The translations under genes were made by a program, and so were the position numbers. This document shows positions 32,516 through 44,514 of a stretch of DNA of 64,000 nucleotides, in pieces (the first letter of the stretch is position 1; the number at the start of each line of letters is the position of its first letter). The notes under the pieces were generated by a model. It did no database searches and was not told the DNA's origin. It saw only the letters and a program-made list of their open reading frames with translations. Origin of the DNA: Chondrosia reniformis (taxonomy: Eukaryota > Porifera > Demospongiae > Chondrillida > Chondrillidae); NCBI GenBank assembly GCA_947172415.1, contig OX359197.1, positions 2,604,001 to 2,668,000 of the forward strand. Direction: 5' to 3'.

Positions 32516-34340
32516 TGACCAACGGCCATATGCAAACAATGATGTCATAGTACATCATTGCACGCATCAGGTGTTATGACGTCATCATTCGCTACCATCA
32601 TTTTGTAATTAAACTCGCACTTTCGTAGAGTGCATATTTGACTAATTACAATGCATATTTTGCAATCACGTCCCATGGCAACGATGTCAGAACATGGTCC
32701 TATCGTACGCATATATATATCTAGAACTAGAGCTGTTTACACAGAAGAGTCAAGTTAATGGAAATAGCCACAGTGTATTAGTGTGAGTATTAGAGTGAGT
32801 GAATATGAGTCTAAAGAGTGTACGTGTATTAATGTGAGTGAAAATATGTGATTGAACAAATATGATAAATATGATAAATATGATATAAAATATGATGTTG
32901 AGTCTACAAAGAACACAAAAGTGATTAAATAGGTGAAAATAATGGATATACAAAAAATAGAAAAATAGTTAAAGCAAGGGGATACTGTGTTGCTATATCC
33001 CCTATAATGTTCTGCATTACTAATGCAGATGACAGCCTATACCTCTCATGCCACATTAACTCATCTAGATACCCCGCCAGATGAGTTTCATGGCATCCCT
33101 TCATTCGTTTCAACTTAGTTTTTAACCTCCACCAATAGCTCTCTATTTTTGTGTATGCACACTGGTGGTGGGGTCCACAAAATGTAGGGAATGGTTAACA
33201 GTGACATGACTGGCCACTGTTGGCAGGGTTCTCACATTGTTGTAATCTCTCCACTGGTCAGAGTGGATGGTGGTGTATGGTTTGTGTGCCATTGTATGAT
33301 GGGTAGTAGAGTGGCTGCGGTGTGCATCTGCTCCACAATTTCCATGTATCCCAGTGCTCGAGTCTGGGATACATCTACCATCCAAAAACCCATTCTTCTC
33401 TACACGTCCTAGATGGTTCTGTGAGGGAAAATAAGAATATTAGGATGTTTTTTTGATTAAACTAGTACTCTGTTCTTTATCTACTCACCTTTGGTTTGTG
33501 TTTGAATAGTGATTCATCAATTTGAACTATGGTTCCAGGCCCACCAAGTTCCATTACAGTGTTAAGAAGTTTTGTGCTGCATACTTCCTGCCACCACTGC
33601 TATACAGTCCCTGCGGTATCTTTGTTCACTTTGGCCTCCTCAGCAGCATCCCCCCTGGATACTCACGTATCCACCAGTAAAAAAGCAACATCCACTGCGG
33701 CAGAGTTAAGCGTGACTTGGCAAAGAAGCTACCCTCCCTCACCGGAACACTTTTCCTGCAAGTACTATCTGTGCACCTCCACCTGAGATATTAATTTTTT
33801 TATTCATTATGGTTATCATTAGCTATGATAACAAGTTTTGAATACCTGTAACCATCAGTGATAACAATTTTCTGATTACCTGTACCATCGGTGGTATCAT
33901 GTCTGATTTGCCATTCCATTTGGGCTTTGCATGTCGTGCAGTCTCTTCTAGATGCCACCAAATACTTAGCTTGCATCCAGGAAATTATCTGATCTTAAGA
34001 GCCTAAAACAATGTTTCCAAAATCTAATGAAGACATCTTTTGAATTGCATGGTAAAATTCCAAATGAAATTAAAAGCATGATAAGGTCAAAAAATACACA
34101 CATGAAAAAAGAGTTCTAGACATATATGCATACGATAGTGTTACGGCGGCCATGTTTTGACATCGTTGCCATGGATGCGATTGCCAAATATGCACTGTAA
34201 TTAGTCAAATATACAGTCTAAGAAAATGCAAGTATAATTATAAAATGATTGCACAATCTGGTAGCGAATGATGATGTCATAACACATGATACGTATTATG
34301 ATGCAATATGACGTCGTTGCTTGCATATGGCAGTTGGTCC
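32516..34340 (-). mobile_element. Merlin-type element with ~200-bp TIRs
   Basis: The left arm (32516-32706) starts GACCAACGGCCATATGCAA and is the inverted, diverged copy of the right arm (34133-34340). Both contain ATGACGTCATCATTCGCTACC-like sequence and CATGGCAACGATGTCA. Between them lies an ISXO2/IS1595-like transposase on the minus strand, the transposase type of the eukaryotic Merlin superfamily. The 1.8 kb length fits. An 8-9 bp target duplication is not evident. Confidence 0.75.
33020..33790 (-). pseudogene. ISXO2-like (Merlin) transposase, broken
   Basis: Exon 1 (33790-33489) reads SVPVREGSFFAKSRLTLPQW, MLLFYWWIREYP, and ends GTIVQIDESLFKHKPK with the first catalytic Asp. A 70-bp intron (33488-33419, GTGAGT to CACAG) follows. 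Exon 2 has ALGYMEIVEQMHTAATLLPI, then TIHSDQWRDYNNV (second Asp), NHSLHFVDPTTSVHTQ, IESYWWRLKTKLKRMKGCHE (third acidic residue, shifted frame) and GYLDELMWHERY. At least three frame changes or stops make it non-functional, but all three catalytic residues remain. The intron position is shared with the copy at 52844-53658. Confidence 0.88.
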
Positions 34341-34434
34341 GTTCTTATCTGTTCAAGAAGGAAGCCTTTTGTCTAATACTGGTGCCTTATGGCTGTCCTT
34401 AGGGATAGGCTGCCTTATACACTGTAATTTTTAG

Positions 34435-34640
34435 TTGCCTTCACATGCCCAGAAAGGTACCGGAAAGGCACCGTATGGGCTTCTTTACGGCACATTTACT
34501 GTAACGCGTAAAGATGGAATTTACAGTAACGTTTACGGTAAGTGTAAAGACCATTATGCACCATGTTCCGGAGACCGTAAAGGTACCTTTACGTCTACGG
34601 AAAGGTACCTTTGTCCTCACCGTATCTTAATTATTCGTTA
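34435..34640. repeat. cluster of GGTACC/GTAAAG words
   Basis: GAAAGGTACC, GTAAAGGTACCTTTAC and GGAAAGGTACCTTT recur, several palindromic, within about 200 bp. The 68-codon ORF spanning it follows from the repeats and is not a supported gene. Confidence 0.5.
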
Positions 34641-35618
34641 AAGATATTATCCCTGCTTTAAAGTTTTTACTTAAAGGAAACTTTACAATAAAAATTACAC
34701 CAATCAGAAATAAAATATGGGTGCCATAAAACTTTAGGCTAGAAGTTCTATCTAATGACAATGTTCAAAACGGCCTTGAGTAATCTTTAGAATCTGTATA
34801 ATAATAGAAAATAAAGAGTGAATGAAATTCAATAAAAAGATTCTATAACAATAGCTTACCTGCCGTACGTATGCAGTGTCCATATGCATGCTGACTTCTC
34901 TGCGCCATTAAGGCCTGGGTCATTTTTACCTTAATATGTATACATATTTGATGTTAAATTCTAACTTGACACTGTCCTCTAAGAGGATTAGATTAATATC
35001 AGGTGCGAGTTTAGACACTGCTCTATTACATTGTGCCAAATATAGCAGAGCTTTAATAACTGGGTGCATACCAGTGACAGCCAACTAGAACATGATTGCT
35101 GACTTTTAGAGCAAAAGGTGGAATAGCAGAATACTGCAGAAAAGTTCAAGAATGGTGTCATACAGGCAGGTTCAATGCAGACTAACATCTCACTAGGCAG
35201 ATAGTTAAAATGTGGTCCAGAAGTGTGACAAACTGTCAAACTCGACATTTCTGTGTACCATTTTGAAGCGTATTTCTCCTAATATCTTCCTACTACTTTA
35301 CTGCTTCGAGAATCTACGCTGGAGCAAGACTCTGCAACTCTACTCCTTCGTTTCTAACCATTCACAACCTTCCTAGTGTGAGTTCTGATATTCAGCTTTT
35401 TCAGTAGATATTTTTAAGTACACTCCTAGCCTTAAGTCACATGCAATCACTGTGTGTCACATGATAAGCGGACCCTGCCCGTGCGCAGGGAAAGCCTGAG
35501 CAGTTAATACAATTGTGATTCTGAACAACAGCTAGTGGGTCAGGTAAGAATAAGGACATAAGATACAAGATTGTCTAGACTGTTGTTTCATGCTTGCTAA
35601 TAATTGCATGCTGGCACC

Positions 35619-36030
35619 AGAGCTGTTTCTTCCTGCATAAGAAAAAACAACATAATAGCTTGCTAGCAAACTAGCAACTTGCTGGGGATTATGTTGCAAC
35701 ATAGGGTTACACAATGCATAGCACTTAGGAGGTACACAGTTGCTCAGTATAGTGTGCACAACAGAGCTGTTTCCTCCTGCATAAGAAAAAAGAATAATAG
35801 CTTACTAGCGAACTAGCAACTGGCTTAGGCTTATGCTGCAACATAGGGTCACACAATGCATAACATTAAGGATGTACACAGTTGCTCAGTATAGTGTGCA
35901 CAACAGAGCTGTTTCCTCCTGCATAAGAAAAAAACATTAGCAAGCAAGTGACGAAATTGCAACATAAGGTCACACAAAGCTTAACATATTAGGATGTAAA
36001 CAGTTGCTAAATATAGTGACACAACAATAG
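35619..36030. repeat. 143-bp tandem repeat, three copies
   Basis: Units starting AGAGCTGTTTCYTCCTGCAT at 35619, 35763 and 35905. Each carries AACTAGCAACTTGCT, CAACATAGGGTYACACAATG and CAGTTGCTCAGTATAGTG. The third unit is shortened and most diverged. Confidence 0.9.
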
Positions 36031-36239
36031 ATGACTCACCTCTTTCAGGTTTACTCCTCCCAATAAAACTTATCTTGGTGCAAATGGTGGTAAGCATTGT
36101 GAATTCACAGCGCTTACCACCTAGTCAACTCAGCATATAGTATTAACACATGCAGTACTATCACACACATAAACGCCTTTTGAAAGTAATACATTACTAT
36201 ATAACACAATGTGCACTACTATTACCTTATTTCCTAGAC

Positions 36240-37380
36240 GCCATGACAAACACTTTGCTGCAGTTCACACTTGAGTTAAACTGCGGATTTGCACGTGCTG
36301 CAGTACATGAGCTAACCCCCAAGACATATGGTAAGCAAATGGTTGACAAATCAAAACGTGCACAGGACTTCAAGCAGCTGTTTGCGGATGCAGAATACGT
36401 GTTTCCTGAAGCATACTTCGAGGGAGGTAAGACTGGTTCCCCCTTTGACAGGGACAGCAATACGATCCTCAAAATATGGAGCAAAAAATGGCACCCACCT
36501 GAGAATTAACTGCAGTATGAACGCCTATTTTCAGTGGAGAACTGGAAGGTTCTTCCCCACAAAGGGCAACACACACTTGTTAGGTGTCAGGCTTGCCTCA
36601 TTGTGATGGTGATGTCCAGAGGACATTTCTCAAGGGTCCCCACTATGAAGAAGCTTTGCTGTCTGGGGATGAAAGCACGCTTCGGCGCATTGGCAGGAAG
36701 CAGGCAACGGTGAAAACATTGACAGCCATGAATACGTTGTTTAGCGAGGCATTTGTTGCAACTTTCACCGAGCTGTTCTTAAGGCATGGAAAACAAAATT
36801 TACCAAGAAAGTCAACTGCACTGGAAAAGAAACAGCATCTCAGGAAGATCTACCCACTGCAGGGACAAGGAGAATGAAGCTCTGGAAACATCAACAGCCA
36901 TTGCTGTGCTAACTGAGGATGAGTCAATGAGGGTTACCAGCAAAAGAGAAGACAGCAATATTTTGACAAGAGCCCTCCTACAAAACAAGCCAAGCCCAAA
37001 TCCCATTCACCAGATATTTTAGCAATGCGACATGGGACAAGGACCAAGTGCTGGCAGCTCTGCAGTAACATCTGCAGGCTCCCCCCTCTGCAATCAACTG
37101 GTCACAGGTTGCATGCAATCATGCTGTTCCTGGGAAGAATGCAGGCTAAATAGTGAAGGAGTTCGCCCATATATCTGGAATAGATTCAACCAGGCTGGAT
37201 GGCAAAGAACTCGCACATACAGGACACGCATACACAAACGAAGACTAGTGGGAGGCGAAATTTCAGCTGGGTCAACACCAACACCAGCCGCAGTTAAGGA
37301 GGAATGGAAGAAGCTTGTGGAAAGAGGAGAGCTGTCCTTAGGCAAGCCGTGTGTGCCTTACAAGGAGTTACAGAATAAGT
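36240..37380 (+). pseudogene. unidentified spliced gene, decayed
   Basis: First block from an acceptor-like CCTAG (36238): ACAAACACTTTGCTGCAG encodes TNTLLQFTLELNCGFARAAV, then HELTPKTYGKQMVDKSKRAQ and a possible donor GAG-GTAAGA (36430). A second block after TTTCAG (36529) has KGPHYEEALLSGDESTLRRI and TLFSEAFVATFTELFLRHGK. A third open stretch (37032-37379) ends VRPYIWNRFNQAGWQRTRTY, TPTPAAVKEEWKKLVERGEL, PCVPYKELQNK with a natural stop. Frames differ between blocks and no clean splicing rejoins them. No family assigned. The 3' end is followed directly by a repeat also found at 42208 and 43405. Confidence 0.45.
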
Positions 37381-37560
37381 GAGTTGTAGCGAAGGTTAGA
37401 TAAAGCGTATTTGTATACGTTCATGTTAAGTTTAAGCCAGAATTGTTGATGTAAAATAAATAAAATAAATTCGCTTAAGAGCTTAAATAACGATAAAAAG
37501 GCTTCGTTAACTTAAGCTTCCTAAACGCCGCCATTTGCAAAACGGATTATATACCAACAT
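37380..37560. repeat. R2 repeat tail and CGTTATTTATA module fragment
   Basis: GAGTTGTAGCGAAGGTTAGA and onward (37380-37450) matches 42208, 43402 and, inverted, 47216. 37485-37545 matches the module at 60005-60065 (AAGCTTCCTAAACGCCGCCA). Confidence 0.7.
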
Positions 37561-37801
37561 CGGAAGTATACAGCAAAATATAAGAACACGTGGGCGCGCA
37601 CCGTTAACACTATCATTGCGTTAATAGATATCCCTGTGTTTTATTACTCCTTTGAGTAAAAGAAGTCTATTGTTACAGTATATTGTTCTACGTTTGTCCT
37701 TGGTGATTTTGCTTTCAATCAAGTAAGTTTATTGATTACACAAGAAATATAGTTACTAGGTAAATAAATATTGGTAAGAAAGAAGTTAACTATATATATA
37801 A

Positions 37802-38133
37802 GTTAAATAAAAACATTCAAAAATGAAGTTAAAAGTAGGGATGGCACTATAACAGTGATTGGCACATCTAGAAAAAGTAACGAAACAAGAAAGTGATCAT
37901 ATGGTAAGGCTAACATTGCAGAAGTGGCATACTGAAACTTAACTATATACATCACTTCTATGTTTGGGTGCATCATGGATATACTAGAAGTAGGGATCGA
38001 TGCGCCCAAACATAGAAGAATGATATGAAGAAATATGATCACTTTCTTGTTTCGTTACTTTTTCTAGATGTGCCAATCACTGTTATATTGCTATCCCTAC
38101 TTTTAACTTCATTTTTGAATGTGTTTATTTAAC
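37802..38133. mobile_element. foldback MITE (GTAGGGATG family)
   Basis: Starts GTTAAATAAAAACATTCAAA and ends in the complement. Arms of over 150 bp pair almost fully; the loop region contains TACTAGAAGTAGGGATCGAT. No coding capacity. Confidence 0.85.
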
Positions 38134-38866
38134 TTGTATTGACCCTTTTTTCTTGTTAATATTTGTTTGAAAAGTTTTCTTGGCGAAAACTCGAAATAAA
38201 GTAGCAGAATAGACGATATAATAGAGAGCTCTAAATTAAAAAAATGGCATCCGAAAAGATCCCAAAATTTGTTAAGTATGTTTTCTACCGTTCTTTAACA
38301 TTCAGTTAATGATATTAAAGGGTCCAAAATCGTTAAGAATACGACTGTATATAGGCCCTGCAAAGAGACTAAGAAATTCGATCGCTGGTGGTGGCAGTAC
38401 CACAAATATATCTAACTCGAATTACTTATTTTATATACTGAGAATTTGAAACTTAATCAAAAAATGGCATTCGAAGAGGCCCTAAATTTGGAACTTTCAA
38501 AAGTAACACGCTTTGAATGGGGCGCGTTTAAATCTAGGGTAGCCTATTCCCTAGTTCGGAAACATTCATGACGATTTAGTATTTGTATGTACCTGCGTAA
38601 GTTCGCATGTTTGTGCTAGTTCATTTGAAAAAAGAAGAAGAAAAAATGAGGAATTTCAGAATTTTGCCTATTTCAGGTTAACCACTTTGCGAAGGTTGTA
38701 GAACATCGAAACATTTTTTTTAAAAATGACTGCAAACACTTGAATGCAACCGAAAATCCCGTCGTTGTTGATTTATGAGGTGTTAATTGATAATACATTG
38801 AATAGGGCGGCCATGTTTTTTCGGCCATCCCTACTTAGAGAGTACTACCGTACTCTCTGATATATA
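38134..38866 (-). repeat. R3 unit, inverted copy
   Basis: About 730 bp matching 45120-45850 in inverted orientation (GAACTAGGGAATAGGCTACC, GGATCTTTTCGGAYGCCAT and so on). It ends in the palindrome GAGAGTACTACCGTACTCTC (38846-38865) followed by TGATATA. The adjoining MITE at 37802 corresponds to the MITE at 45871, so the unit plus MITE is a compound of about 1.1 kb. Confidence 0.8.
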
Positions 38867-38889
38867 TATGTATATATATATATTATGCA

Positions 38890-39480
38890 TATTTAAATAC
38901 AATCAAGTACTACACAGTGCAAGTTACAAATTTATACACGGATGCAAGTGACACCCAAGATAATCACACTGAGGTAGATAATATAATACAGATGCAAATG
39001 ACTCACAACCAGGTTAAACGCTACAAAACTTTACCACACTGAAATTCTCAACTTCTACATACAGAGTAGTAGTCTCTACAGATCATATAAGGTTAAACAC
39101 ATGACCTTCCAATTACATTTTCACACCTTAGTATACACAGGGACATGAAGACTGGGGCCTTTAATTTATTTCATAATGACCCTTGTGTGCAAGTTACCAA
39201 ATTGTCTCTAACCCTGTTGTTTATGTGAATATATCCAAGCAACCAACAGTACTCCTACCTCACACTGAAGGCAAGTCAAATCCATGGTGATAATTGGCTG
39301 AGACCCCCTGGAATTGCTGCTGATAATAGCATGCAGATGCATCATCTGGAGCCTATTCTAAGGTGTGAAAAGGTAATTGGAGGGCTATGTGTTTAACCTT
39401 ATATGATCTGTAGAGACTACTACTCGGTATGCAGAAGTTGAGAATTTCAGTGTGGTAAAGTCTATATATATATATATATA
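38890..39480. repeat. R1-like repeat with foldback arms
   Basis: 39022-39140 and 39355-39465 are inverted copies of each other (TTTCACACCTTAG, AGAGTAGTAGTCTCTACAGATCATATAAGG). The same sequence recurs at 42600-42815. Flanked by TATATATA runs at 38864-38884 and 39463-39485. Confidence 0.7.
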
Positions 39481-39544
39481 TATCTTTCCGTAACATGAAC
39501 CCCTACAACGTAATCAGCAAATGAAAACAATATAAAAATCCCTT

Positions 39545-39780
39545 AATTTCAAATGAGTTTTATACCCTAAACTTTATGATACTGTGCCCATTTTGTTGCT
39601 AGTTCCTTTCCTGGAGCCATATGAATTATTTATATTATTTATATTAATTATTTTATTTATATTAATTATTTATATTATTTATTTTAATTATTTTATTCAT
39701 ATTAATTATTTATATTATTTATATTAATTATTTATATTATATTAGATTACCTTAGTATATTGTAACTTGTACTGTGTATA
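39545..39780. repeat. TTTATATTAATTA low-complexity tract
   Basis: Irregular tandem ATTATTTATATTA words between 39625 and 39745. The flanks match 42830-42960 and 47700-47880 (inverted/direct members of repeat R2). Confidence 0.7.
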
Positions 39781-39784
39781 TCAG

Positions 39785-40312
39785 AGAGTACGGTAGTACT
39801 CTCTAAGTAGGAATGGCAGGAAAAAATGGCCGCCCTATCCAATGTATTAGCAATCAACACCTCATAAATTGCCAATGAAGTGATTTTCGGTTATATTCGG
39901 TTATTTGCAGCGATTAATGCACGCTTTCCTAAATGCCAAAACATGTTTCACTCTATAGCGTTCAAGAAGCGGCTAACTAGGAATAGACCCATTTCCAAAA
40001 TTCATTTTTCTTCTTCTTTTATTGAATAGATTAGCGCTAATATGTGAACTTATGCAGGCACGTACTAGTTATAAATCGTCATAAATATTTCTGAACTAGG
40101 GAATAGACAGCCCTAAATCTAAATGCGCCCTTCAATAAGCATGTTAATTGTGAAGAGCGAAAATTGTGGTCTTCTCGGATGCCATTTTTTAATTAAGAGA
40201 TCATGGTTTTTGGCATATTTCTCTTGTCTAAGATATTATTTTTAAATCTTTGAAAGAAAACTTTCAAATCAATTTAAAACAAGTAATATTAAGAGAAAAA
40301 AGGGGGAATACA
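39785..40312 (+). repeat. R3 unit, third copy
   Basis: Begins with the palindrome GAGAGTACGGTAGTACTCTC and matches 45120-45850 with about 75-80% identity by eye (CAACACCTCATAAAT, TAGCGCTAAYATG, GAACTAGGGAATAG). Followed directly by a foldback MITE (40313-40655), as in the other copies. Confidence 0.75.
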
Positions 40313-40655
40313 AGTAAATAAATAACATTTACAAAAATGATGTTAGAAGTAGGAATGGCAGTGTTCACTACAACATCTGCAAAACGTATCGAAACAAGAC
40401 GCTTTCATCACTGAAATTTAAATAACTAAACCATACACTTCTGTGTTTGGGCGCACCATTTCTACTTGAGGTTTGTGCGCCCAAACACAGAAGTGTATGG
40501 TTAAGTTACTTAAATTTCAGTATATATGCAGCTTCTGTATGATTAGCCTTATCATATAATCAGTTTCTTGTTTCGATACTTTTTGCAGATGTATATATTA
40601 GTGAACACTGCCATTCCGACTTTTAACATCATTTTTGTAAATGTTTTTTATTTAC
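40313..40655. mobile_element. foldback MITE (GTAGGGATG family)
   Basis: Starts GTAAATAAATAACATTTACA and ends in its complement. The centre pairs TTCTGTGTTTGGGCGCACCA with its inverted copy around a 10-base loop. Confidence 0.85.
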
Positions 40656-40734
40656 GTGTATATATACAGATTACCTTATTATATTGTTACTTGTACTGTA
40701 TATAATACGAGTTCAGGAAGCTATAGTTAACGAA

Positions 40735-41070
40735 GCTTTTCTGTCGCTATTTATAATTTTCAGGACACTTAAGCGTCTTCAATCGTTAGGATTAAGAATA
40801 ATATATCAAAGCCCAACGATGTGGCCAAGTATTTGGAGTAAATTCGGGGGGCGGCAGCCCCTTATATTCACTGTAAAAATGTGGTGGCTATTTCCACTAT
40901 ATATGGTGGTATATAATAGCCATAATCCTCATATCCACCATGGTGGAGAATATATCTGTGGATATTACCACCATTTTATCGAAGATCTTCACCATAAAAT
41001 TGTCCACCACGGCGGCAAACAGTGAGGTGGGTATTACCACCTACCTATTATATATATATATATATATATA
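40735..41070. repeat. CGTTATTTATA module and GGTGG/CCACC palindrome cluster
   Basis: 40735-40866 matches 44095-44220 and 59905-60050 (CAGGACACTTAAGCGTC, CCCAACGATGTGGCCAAGTA, GGGGGGCGGCAGCCCC). 40880-41040 carries repeated GTGG/CCAC words, including the palindrome CCACCATGGTGG, and ends in a TATATATA run. Confidence 0.6.
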
Positions 41071-41354
41071 TACAGTGTAAGTTACAATCGTTTTTATCCC
41101 TTGCGCCATATTTTACAATCAGCCAATGAGATTTTGAATAGATAAAATAACCACAATTTTACATGGAAGAAGACCCGATGCGAATGTCTCTGTTGAATCC
41201 CTGTAATCAGACACTATTCTTGGTAGGAAAGACGTAAAAGCAAGTCTGTGAAAGGAATATACCATGTATTTCTACTGCTACCATGCAATTGGTAATCGAA
41301 CAGGTGCATCCACTTGTACTCGAAGGTTTAATTTGTTTGTTGTAGATACCTATA

Positions 41355-41580
41355 TCGGAGAGTATATGGTAGTGTACTCTCTAATTAGGAATGGTCGAAG
41401 TTCTATTCGGTTATTTGCAGCCATTCATACACGCTTGTCTAAGTATTTCGACGCTCTATATACAGCGTTCAAAAAGTGCTTAACCAGGAAGAGGCCCATG
41501 CATTTCCTATATTCCTGTTTTTGTTTACAAACTATTATGAATAGACAGCCATTAGTCCGAATGCACCCTCATGTCACTCA
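41355..41580 (+). repeat. R3 unit, truncated copy
   Basis: GAGAGTATATGGTAGTGTAC and CTCTCTAATTAGGAATGG, then TTCGGTTATTTGCAG, match 39785 and onward. The copy is cut at about 41580, where it meets a MITE fragment. A 137-codon ORF across this junction (41264-41677) is composite and not a gene. Confidence 0.65.
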
Positions 41581-41586
41581 TTGTCA

Positions 41587-41710
41587 CCTGAGTATGAATA
41601 CAATTGACCTTTTCCAGATTAGGGGTTACCTATATATCTATTTGATCTGCGGAACCTTTGCCTTTAAAAGTCCCTAAAGGGATTGCTGAAGTTCTCCAGA
41701 GGAAAAAGAT
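41587..41710. mobile_element. MITE fragment with an empty piggyBac site
   Basis: GTCACCTGAGTATGAATACA and the following sequence match 13055-13176 and then 13574-13625, without the 397-bp insert. Contains TTAA at 41664-41667. Confidence 0.75.
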
Positions 41711-41829
41711 GTATGACGTAAAACTATCCATGCAGGTTCAATAGCTGAATTACTACTCCATGCTTGAACTGAACAAGAAATAAACAGCACAAACAACTCA
41801 AAATCCATATATATAGGACTATAGAAAAC

Positions 41830-42370
41830 CTATGGAAAATGTATATTCAAACCATGTGTTATATATATTAATATAAATTTTCAATTTGTCAGATAACTGT
41901 AAAACCAACATATATGATGGTACATGTGTATAGGAAACGTCTGGCGAAGTTTTGCCTAATTAAATGAGCAAAATAATCAAGATAATAATGAAGAATTCAA
42001 AGTTACGATTGCACAATCTGATGATGTATGATGGTTGTCTAGTGCGTCACGAACACCTCTCGTATGTCGCTCCGTAAACATTTAGTGAATCGTGTGACGT
42101 TGCGAAAAAGTCACCGCCTTGTTGCTAAAGAAGATCATCCCTTTCGTGAACGTTAATGGCTATGACAAGTCGACACTCTCCTACGAGAAGGAGCTACGGA
42201 ACGAACGAGTTGTAGCGAAGGTTAGATAAAGCGTATTTGTATACGTTCATGTTAAGTTTAAGCCAGAATTGTTTCTATATATTGATTTAAAGGAAATAAA
42301 ATAAATTCGTTTAGACGACCGTAGTAAAACTTTGGTACTGTAAGCTTTGTCATCTCTTCTTTCGTTTTCT
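41830..42370 (+). repeat. R2 repeat, copy 1
   Basis: Matches 43000-43560 (direct) and 47095-47640 (inverted). Blocks: CAGATAACTGTAAAACC, ATCATGGTACATGTGTA, CTCTCGTATGTCGCTCCGTA, GAGTTGTAGCGAAGGTTAGA. No ORF with known similarity. Confidence 0.8.
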
Positions 42371-42539
42371 GTTAATATTTTACCTATCCATGTGTGTATA
42401 TACGTACGTATGCAGGAGTGTAATTGGATACGTAGGGGTGGATTTGGATAAATATGCGTGCGTGCAAGCTCATACAGTACATATAGTCAATCTCTGAGTA
42501 TATTGCTAGCCCCAGCAAAAGCATACTTCTATATACAGT

Positions 42540-42830
42540 GCAATTACAAACATATATATATATACCACAAATGATACTGCTTTTATATTATGCATTAGTT
42601 ACAAATTTATACACGGATGCAAGTGACTCCCAAGATAATCACACTGAGGTATATAATATAATACGGATGCAAATGACTCCCAAAATAATCAAATTCAGGT
42701 ATATTTAATGCTACAAGACTTTAGCCACACTGTAATTCTCAACTGCTGCATACAGAGTAGTAGTCTCTACAGATCATATAAGGTTAAACACATGGCCTTC
42801 CAATTACCTATATATACAGTACAAGTTACA
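42540..42830. repeat. R1-like repeat fragment
   Basis: Contains two near-tandem units ACGGATGCAARTGACTCCCA and the TAGTCTCTACAGATCATATA block shared with 38890-39480. Confidence 0.65.
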
Positions 42831-42831
42831 A

Positions 42832-43560
42832 TATACTAAGGTAATCTAATATAAATAAATAAATAAATTATATAATATAAATAATTCATATGGCTCCAAG
42901 AAAGGACTCATCATAAAGATTAGGGTATAAAACTCATTTTTAATTAAGGATTTTTCATTTAGGTCTCCGTTTGGTAGAAAACAGAGGACAAAATCTGCAT
43001 ATAAAATGCCATAGGACTATAGAAAAGCTATAGAAAATTTTATTAAAAGCAAGTGTTATATTAGTAAAAATTTCCAATTTGTCAGATAACTGTGAAACCG
43101 ACATATATCATGGTACATGTGTATGACAAATGTCTGGCGAGGTTTTGCTTAATTAAATGAGCAAAATAATCAAGATATAATGAAGAATTCAAGGTTACGA
43201 TTGCGCAATCTGATGATGTTTGTGATGGTTCTCTAGTGCGTCACCAACACCTCTCGTATGTCGCTCCGTACACATTTAGTGAATCTTGTGACTTGTGATC
43301 TTGGGAAAACGTCATCCCCTTGTTGCTAAAGAAGATCATCCCTTTGTGAACTGCTATAACAAGTCGACGCTCTCCTACAAGTAGGAGCTAGCGAACAGGC
43401 GAGTTGTAGCGAAGGTTAGATAAAGCGTTTTTGTATACGTCCCGGTCAAGTTTGGGGCAGAGTTGTTCCTATATTGATGCGGAAGACTGAATTCGTCTGG
43501 TCGACCGTATTACCTTGGTAATTTAAGCTCTGTCTTCTCTTGTTACGTTATCTGTTAATA
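42832..43560 (+). repeat. R2 repeat, copy 2 (near full length)
   Basis: 730 bp from ATACTAAGGTAATCTAATAT to the TTAATATTTTTTTTAC region. Inverted full-length partner at 47098-47878, so these two could form a stem of over 700 bp around a 3.5 kb interval. Confidence 0.8.
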
Positions 43561-43589
43561 TTTTTTTTACTATATATATAAAAATAGTT

Positions 43590-44090
43590 ACTGGCAATAT
43601 TAAAATTACAATCAAGTACTACACAGTACAATTTACAAATTTAAGAGGGCCAAGTGACTATACAATATTAAAATTACAATCAAGTACTAGCTACACATGC
43701 AGTGCAAGTTACAAATTTAAAGAGATCCAAGTGACCCATAGGATAATCAGTATTTTAAACTGTACAAGACTTTAGCCACACTAGTACTGTTGCAGGCTTT
43801 GAAATCCTTAAGTAGTAGTTGATACAGATCAACCAATTGCAAGGTAGAACACATGGCCTACCAATTACCTTTTCACACCTTAGTATAGACTAAAGATGAT
43901 GCGTCTGTGTGCCATATATCAACAAAGGCTCCAGTATTAAAGGGGTCTCAGCTAATAACCACAGCAGATTTGATTTGCCTTGTGAGGGAGCTAAGAACAC
44001 CGGAGGTTGGTCGCATGCATTCACATAATCAACAAAGTTAGAGACCATATTGTAACTTGTACACAAGGGACATCACATACGTATATAAAG
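43590..44090 (+). repeat. repeat R1, copy 2
   Basis: Same order as 31600-32110, over 85% alike by eye, including AACCACAGCAGATTTGATTT and CACAAGGGACATCA near the end. Confidence 0.8.
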
Positions 44091-44094
44091 GCCT

Positions 44095-44265
44095 TTGCAA
44101 ACGGCAGCTTTTCCATCGTTATTTATAAAGTTCAGGACACTTAAGCGTCCTCAATCGTTAGTATTATGAATATATATATTAAATCCCAACGATATGGCCA
44201 AGTAGTTCGAGTTAAGCCCCACGAGTTTTTAAACTCGAAATACTTGTTTAACTCGAACTATTTGT
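44095..44265. repeat. CGTTATTTATA module, copy 2
   Basis: Inverted match to 59890-60030: CTTTTCCATCGTTATTTATA, AGGACACTTAAGCGTCC, AACTCGAACTATTTG. The GC-rich loop is reduced here to CCCCACGAG. Confidence 0.75.
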
Positions 44266-44282
44266 TTTTTTTAAAATACTCA

Positions 44283-44510
44283 GTATTTTAAAAAAAGATA
44301 AAGATAAAGATAAAGAGAAGATGTAGGGATGGCATAAAAAGCCCAGAAACAAGAAAGGGATGTTACACAGTGAAGAATTATCTATGCATGAAGCAAGGGT
44401 GCTGCATGATTCATGCATAAATAATTCTTCACGGTGTAACATCCCTTTCTTAAACTTGTTTCTGTGCTTTTTGTGTCATCCCTACATCTTTTAGTATTTT
44501 TGTAGAAATT
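44283..44510. mobile_element. foldback MITE, second family
   Basis: The centre pairs AAGAAAGGGATGTTACACAG with CGGTGTAACATCCCTTTCTT; outer arms pair GATGTAGGGATGGCATAAAA with its complement. A GATAAA microsatellite (44297-44318) sits at the left edge. Confidence 0.8.
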
Positions 44511-44514
44511 CTTA

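Noticed and set aside
41264-41677. 137-codon plus-strand ORF
   Set aside because: It crosses the junction of two unrelated repeats (R3 fragment and a MITE fragment), so it cannot be an inherited gene.
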